31,573 nucleotides of DNA from a virus. Made by a program: the position numbers and the translations under genes. The stretch lies in IMG/VR virus record IMGVR_UViG_3300007363_000067, positions 1 to 31,573 of that record, one strand, 5' to 3'. Positions 28,795-31,573 of the stretch are shown piece after piece. Position 1 is the first letter of the stretch. Each line of letters begins with the position of its first letter. The notes beneath the pieces were generated by a model. The model did not search any database. It saw only the letters and a program-made list of their open reading frames with translations, and was not told the origin of the DNA.

Positions 28795-30342
28795 ATGGCA
28801 GATGTAAACAAAGAGATTGCCCTCAAAGTAGTCGCAACCGATGCGACAGGGCCAGCACTTCAATCGCTTGAAGACAAACTCAACGCCGCCAAAAAGCGGA
28901 TGGTTGAACTCGCTGCGGCGGGCAAGCAAAACACCGAAGAGTTCCAACGCCTGCAAGTTGAGGCGGGTAACTACAAGCGGACCATTGAGGGCGTTGAGCA
29001 GTCCGTTGATTCGTTTGCAAAAGGAGGTAGCAAAGCATTCACCTTAATCGTGGAAGCCTCTCAAGCAGTTGCGGCAGGATTTGCGATTGCCCAAGGTGCA
29101 GCGGCACTATTCGGTGACGAGAACGAGGACTTGCAGAAGGCAATGGTTCAAGTCCAAGGGGCAATGGCCTTGGTAAATGGTATTCAACAGGTCAACATCC
29201 TACTTACCCAAAAATCCGTTATCACGACCGAAGCAGCGGCAGCGGCTCAACGGGTTTACGCCATAGCCGTTGGAACCAGCACGGGAGCATTGAGGGCGTT
29301 TCGGATTGCACTCCTTGCAACGGGTATCGGTGCAGCAGTCGTAGCCGTTGGCCTGCTTGTAGCCAAGTGGGACGAATTGACCGCAGCCGTGCGTCGCTAC
29401 CTCAACCTACCCGACCCAAAGCAACGGGCGATGGAAGAAGCCCAAGCCTTGATGAGGCAGGAGGCTACTTTGGAGAATTATCGGGATGCTTACGAAAAGC
29501 ACACGAACGACCTCATCGCTAATGATGCTAAGCGCAAAGCAGCGGCAGAAGAAGCCACAAAGAAAAGGCTGGAAAAACTCAAAGAGGAAAACAACGCCAT
29601 CATCAAGTTTGTTGAAGATTTGAACCTCACCCTCTACGAGATGAGGTTGGATGACCAAGCAGCCCAAGAGCAAGCCATTATTGATGGAATGCGAAAGGAG
29701 GGCCAAGCCCGTGCATCAGCGGCGGCAAGGACTATTCAAATTGAAAAAGCCAAAGCCGAAGAAATCAAGCGGATTGAGCAGGCCGTTGCTGACTTTAAGC
29801 AGCAGGTCACCTTTGATTCGCTTACCGCTATTAGCCAAACCCTATCTGCATTCGGCAACGAGAATAAAGGCTTGGCCATTGCGGCCTTGGCGATTGAGAA
29901 AGGGTCGGCTATCGCCAATGTCATCATAAATCTTCAAAAAGAGATGTCTGCAAATGCGGCAATGGCTTTCGCTAATCCAGCAAACGCTTTGACTGGTGGT
30001 GCAACAGGTATCGCACAAACCAAGGCTCTAAACACGATGGCCAAGATTCGTGCAGGCTTACGGATTGCAGCGATTACGGCAGCGGGGATTCAAGCAGGCA
30101 AGACCATCATGGGTGGGGGGGAATCAGGCGGTGCGCCTTCACCTGGTGGACCGATGCCGATGGGAGCAGGTGGCGGTGCTGCACCTCCGATTTTCAGCAA
30201 CCCCAACACGACCGACCTGTCCTCCTTCGGGAACGGCCAAGGCCAAGGGATGCAACCCATGCGGGCCTATGTGGTTGAGCGTGACATCCAGCAGACGACC
30301 AGCAGGGTGCGCCGCTTGTCCGAATTTGCAACATTAGGCTAA
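28795..30342 (+). CDS. Tape measure protein, short
   Basis: A 515-residue protein that sets tail length. It begins with an Ala/Lys-rich coiled coil (residues 25-75) and has hydrophobic segments (LIVEASQAVAAGFAIAQGAA and ALLATGIGAAVVAVGLLV). Another long charged coil follows (residues about 215-350, EEAQALMRQEATLENYRDAY, KAEEIKRIEQAVADFKQQV). The C-terminal part is Gly/Met-rich and ends RAYVVERDIQQTTSRVRRLS, a tail I know from Bacteroidota phage tape measures. At about 1.5 Angstrom per residue it would give a tail of roughly 75-80 nm. It is the last gene before the protease region. Confidence 0.85.
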   Translation: MADVNKEIALKVVATDATGPALQSLEDKLNAAKKRMVELAAAGKQNTEEFQRLQVEAGNYKRTIEGVEQSVDSFAKGGSKAFTLIVEASQAVAAGFAIAQGAAALFGDENEDLQKAMVQVQGAMALVNGIQQVNILLTQKSVITTEAAAAAQRVYAIAVGTSTGALRAFRIALLATGIGAAVVAVGLLVAKWDELTAAVRRYLNLPDPKQRAMEEAQALMRQEATLENYRDAYEKHTNDLIANDAKRKAAAEEATKKRLEKLKEENNAIIKFVEDLNLTLYEMRLDDQAAQEQAIIDGMRKEGQARASAAARTIQIEKAKAEEIKRIEQAVADFKQQVTFDSLTAISQTLSAFGNENKGLAIAALAIEKGSAIANVIINLQKEMSANAAMAFANPANALTGGATGIAQTKALNTMAKIRAGLRIAAITAAGIQAGKTIMGGGESGGAPSPGGPMPMGAGGGAAPPIFSNPNTTDLSSFGNGQGQGMQPMRAYVVERDIQQTTSRVRRLSEFATLG

Positions 30343-30354
30343 CTGCTACATATC
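30325..30354 (+). promoter_or_regulatory. Promoter candidate TTTG-N18-TACATATC
   Basis: TTTG at 30325-30328 lies in the end of the tape measure gene, and TACATATC at 30347-30354 is 18 bases downstream, the same spacing as at 6936. The -7 box departs from TAnnTTTG at two positions. The protease ATG follows at 30360, 5 bases on. It would start a head operon of protease, scaffold and capsid. Confidence 0.45.
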
Positions 30355-30359
30355 CCCCT

Positions 30360-30953
30360 ATGGAACTTCCCGTGTACCGAATGACGGTTGATGAGGTGGA
30401 CGAAGGTGTGCAATTCGTCGCCCTCGTTGATATGCCTGCCATTGAAAAACCATTCCAAGCCTTCGCCAAGACCCCGCAAAGATTCGCCGAAACGGGTGAA
30501 CGCAGGGTGCTGACTGGACCGCTGATGCTTGCCGATACGCCAATCTTCCGCAAGGATGACACTTATGGCGAGTACTATGTCGTTTTTGACAAGGCCACCA
30601 TCCGCAAAATCGTGCAGAAGTATTTCAAGCAAGGGAATCAGCACAATGTCAATGCCTACCACAACGCCGAACTTGACGGGGTCTTCATGTTTGAATCCTA
30701 CATCACTGACGCAGAACGGGGCATCCTTCCCCCAAAGGGATACGAGGACACCCCCGACGGGTCTTGGTTCGGGTCCTTCAAAGTAGAGAACGACGAGGTG
30801 TGGGAGAACCGTCACGCCTTCAAAGGTTTTTCGGTTGAAGGACTATTCGGAATGAAGAACACAGGCACCGAACTTGAGGTCGCACTCGCTGGCCTCGCAG
30901 ACGACTTAACCGCTTTTTTGCAACATATCAACCCAACCTACAAATCCCTTTAA
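30360..30953 (+). CDS. Prohead protease, XkdF type (Peptidase_S78_2)
   Basis: A 197-residue protein with the XkdF pattern: GPLMLADTPIFRKDDTYGEY, YVVFDKATIRKIVQKYFKQG, NVNAYHNAELDGVFMFESYI, LPPKGYEDTPDGSWFGSFKV, HAFKGFSVEGLFG. His in YHNAEL and the Ser in GFSVEG are candidate catalytic residues. It should cut the scaffold and capsid precursor during head maturation. The gene lies just before the scaffold-like gene, which together with the capsid at the left end forms the canonical trio. Confidence 0.85.
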   Translation: MELPVYRMTVDEVDEGVQFVALVDMPAIEKPFQAFAKTPQRFAETGERRVLTGPLMLADTPIFRKDDTYGEYYVVFDKATIRKIVQKYFKQGNQHNVNAYHNAELDGVFMFESYITDAERGILPPKGYEDTPDGSWFGSFKVENDEVWENRHAFKGFSVEGLFGMKNTGTELEVALAGLADDLTAFLQHINPTYKSL

Positions 30954-30956
30954 TCT

Positions 30957-31573
30957 ATGAACCTAAAAGCAGCCATTGATACTCTCCGCACCGAGTTGCG
31001 GAAGTTCACAACCCAAAAGCAAGCCTTTGCCGACTACAAGTTGGTAGATGGTACGGTCATCCGTGTGGACGGCGACCTCGTTGCTGGAACTCCTGTCTAT
31101 GTCATCACCGAAGACGAAACCCTCCCCGCTCCCGATGGTGAGCATGAAGTGGAAGGCGTTGGCGTAGTCAAAACCGAAGGCGGCAAAATCACCGAAGTTG
31201 TCGTAGCCGAAGCCCCAGCACCTGCCGAGGAAGTGGCCGTTGCCGCCGAGATAACCCCCGAAGTTGCAGGTGAAGTGGTGAGTGAAATCACCGAAGGCTA
31301 CCCATTGGTGGACCCTGCGATGGTGGAAGAAATCGTCAAGAAGCACTTGGTGTCCATCATGGAGGAACTCAAAGCCGCCTACACCGAGATGGGCAAGATG
31401 AAGGACAAGATGGCCGCCTTTGCCTCGCAGATGGAAACCATGACCGACATCGTAGAGAAGGTTGCCGAACTTCCATCCGAAGCCCCCAAGCCAACCGCCT
31501 CCGCCATCGTGGAGCAGCGCAAGGCATCAGCCGCCCAAAACTTTGCGGCCATCGCACAATCAATCCAAACTCT
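30957..31573 (+). CDS. Scaffold-like protein, truncated by the window edge
   Basis: At least 205 residues, open to the right edge. It begins with a helix (MNLKAAIDTLRTELRKFTTQ), continues with a small strand-rich section (YKLVDGTVIRVDGDLVAGTP, then DGEHEVEGVGVVKTEGGKIT), an acidic Ala/Val/Glu/Pro stretch (about residues 80-120) and a C-terminal helix that looks like a coiled coil (VKKHLVSIMEELKAAYTEMG). This organisation and its position after the protease match scaffold or capsid-assembly proteins of Bacteroidota phages. It may continue into the left edge and stop at 16-18. Confidence 0.75.
   Translation, partial: MNLKAAIDTLRTELRKFTTQKQAFADYKLVDGTVIRVDGDLVAGTPVYVITEDETLPAPDGEHEVEGVGVVKTEGGKITEVVVAEAPAPAEEVAVAAEITPEVAGEVVSEITEGYPLVDPAMVEEIVKKHLVSIMEELKAAYTEMGKMKDKMAAFASQMETMTDIVEKVAELPSEAPKPTASAIVEQRKASAAQNFAAIAQSIQT

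Overview
This window looks like the whole genome, or very nearly so, of a small tailed phage (siphovirus type) that infects a member of the Bacteroidota. It carries one of each core phage module: small and large terminase, portal, prohead protease, scaffold-like protein, major capsid protein, connectors, tail assembly chaperone with a frameshift, tape measure, replication initiator plus DnaB-type helicase, and lysis genes. The ends appear to join: an XkdF-type protease and a truncated scaffold-like gene sit at the right end, and the major capsid gene sits at the left end. The host guess rests on recurrent TAnnTTTG/TAnnTTTA elements (the Bacteroidota -7 promoter box) just before genes, A/C-rich leaders instead of Shine-Dalgarno sequences, and proteins of types I know from Bacteroidota phages. 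No integrase or recognisable lysogeny repressor is seen, so a lytic life style is more likely.

Layout. (1) 1-9.0 kb, forward: major capsid protein, a probable tail or head structural protein, a GT4-type glycosyltransferase, two adhesin-like small proteins, a portal with a C-terminal MuF-like extension, connector and completion proteins, and a large lectin-like fibre protein. (2) 9.0-11.15 kb, lysis: holin-like and spanin-like proteins and a metallophosphoesterase run forward. They converge on a reverse-strand T7-lysozyme-type amidase with a small upstream partner. (3) 11.3-18.25 kb, early and replication genes: small proteins, a putative ssDNA-annealing protein, HTH proteins, a small protein with an SSB-like tail, a structured RNA locus, replication initiator, helicase, C5 methyltransferase, VRR-NUC nuclease, a small lipoprotein and a DnaA-domain-IV-like protein. 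(4) 18.3-21.7 kb: a sigma-like factor, small proteins, terminase small subunit, a MazG-like protein and terminase large subunit. (5) 21.7-23.9 kb: two tiny membrane proteins, two glycosyltransferase-like proteins and an FkbM methyltransferase. (6) 23.9-31.6 kb: tail assembly chaperone with a probable -1 frameshift, tail completion, two large tail proteins, tape measure, protease and scaffold.

The least ordinary observations are these. A roughly 115-nt RNA locus (14139-14267) has two hairpins whose apical loops are complementary over 7 nt. A helically phased array of GTTGAA/TTCAAC motifs followed by a 41-nt homopurine run lies inside the replication initiator gene and is a lambda-O-like origin candidate. 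Several glycosyltransferases and a methyltransferase are embedded between virion genes. A T9 slippery site lies in the tail chaperone. Many genes appear to be transcribed from -7 boxes only 4-6 nt before the ATG, which suggests leaderless mRNAs.

All functional names come from reading the translated sequence; no database search was possible.
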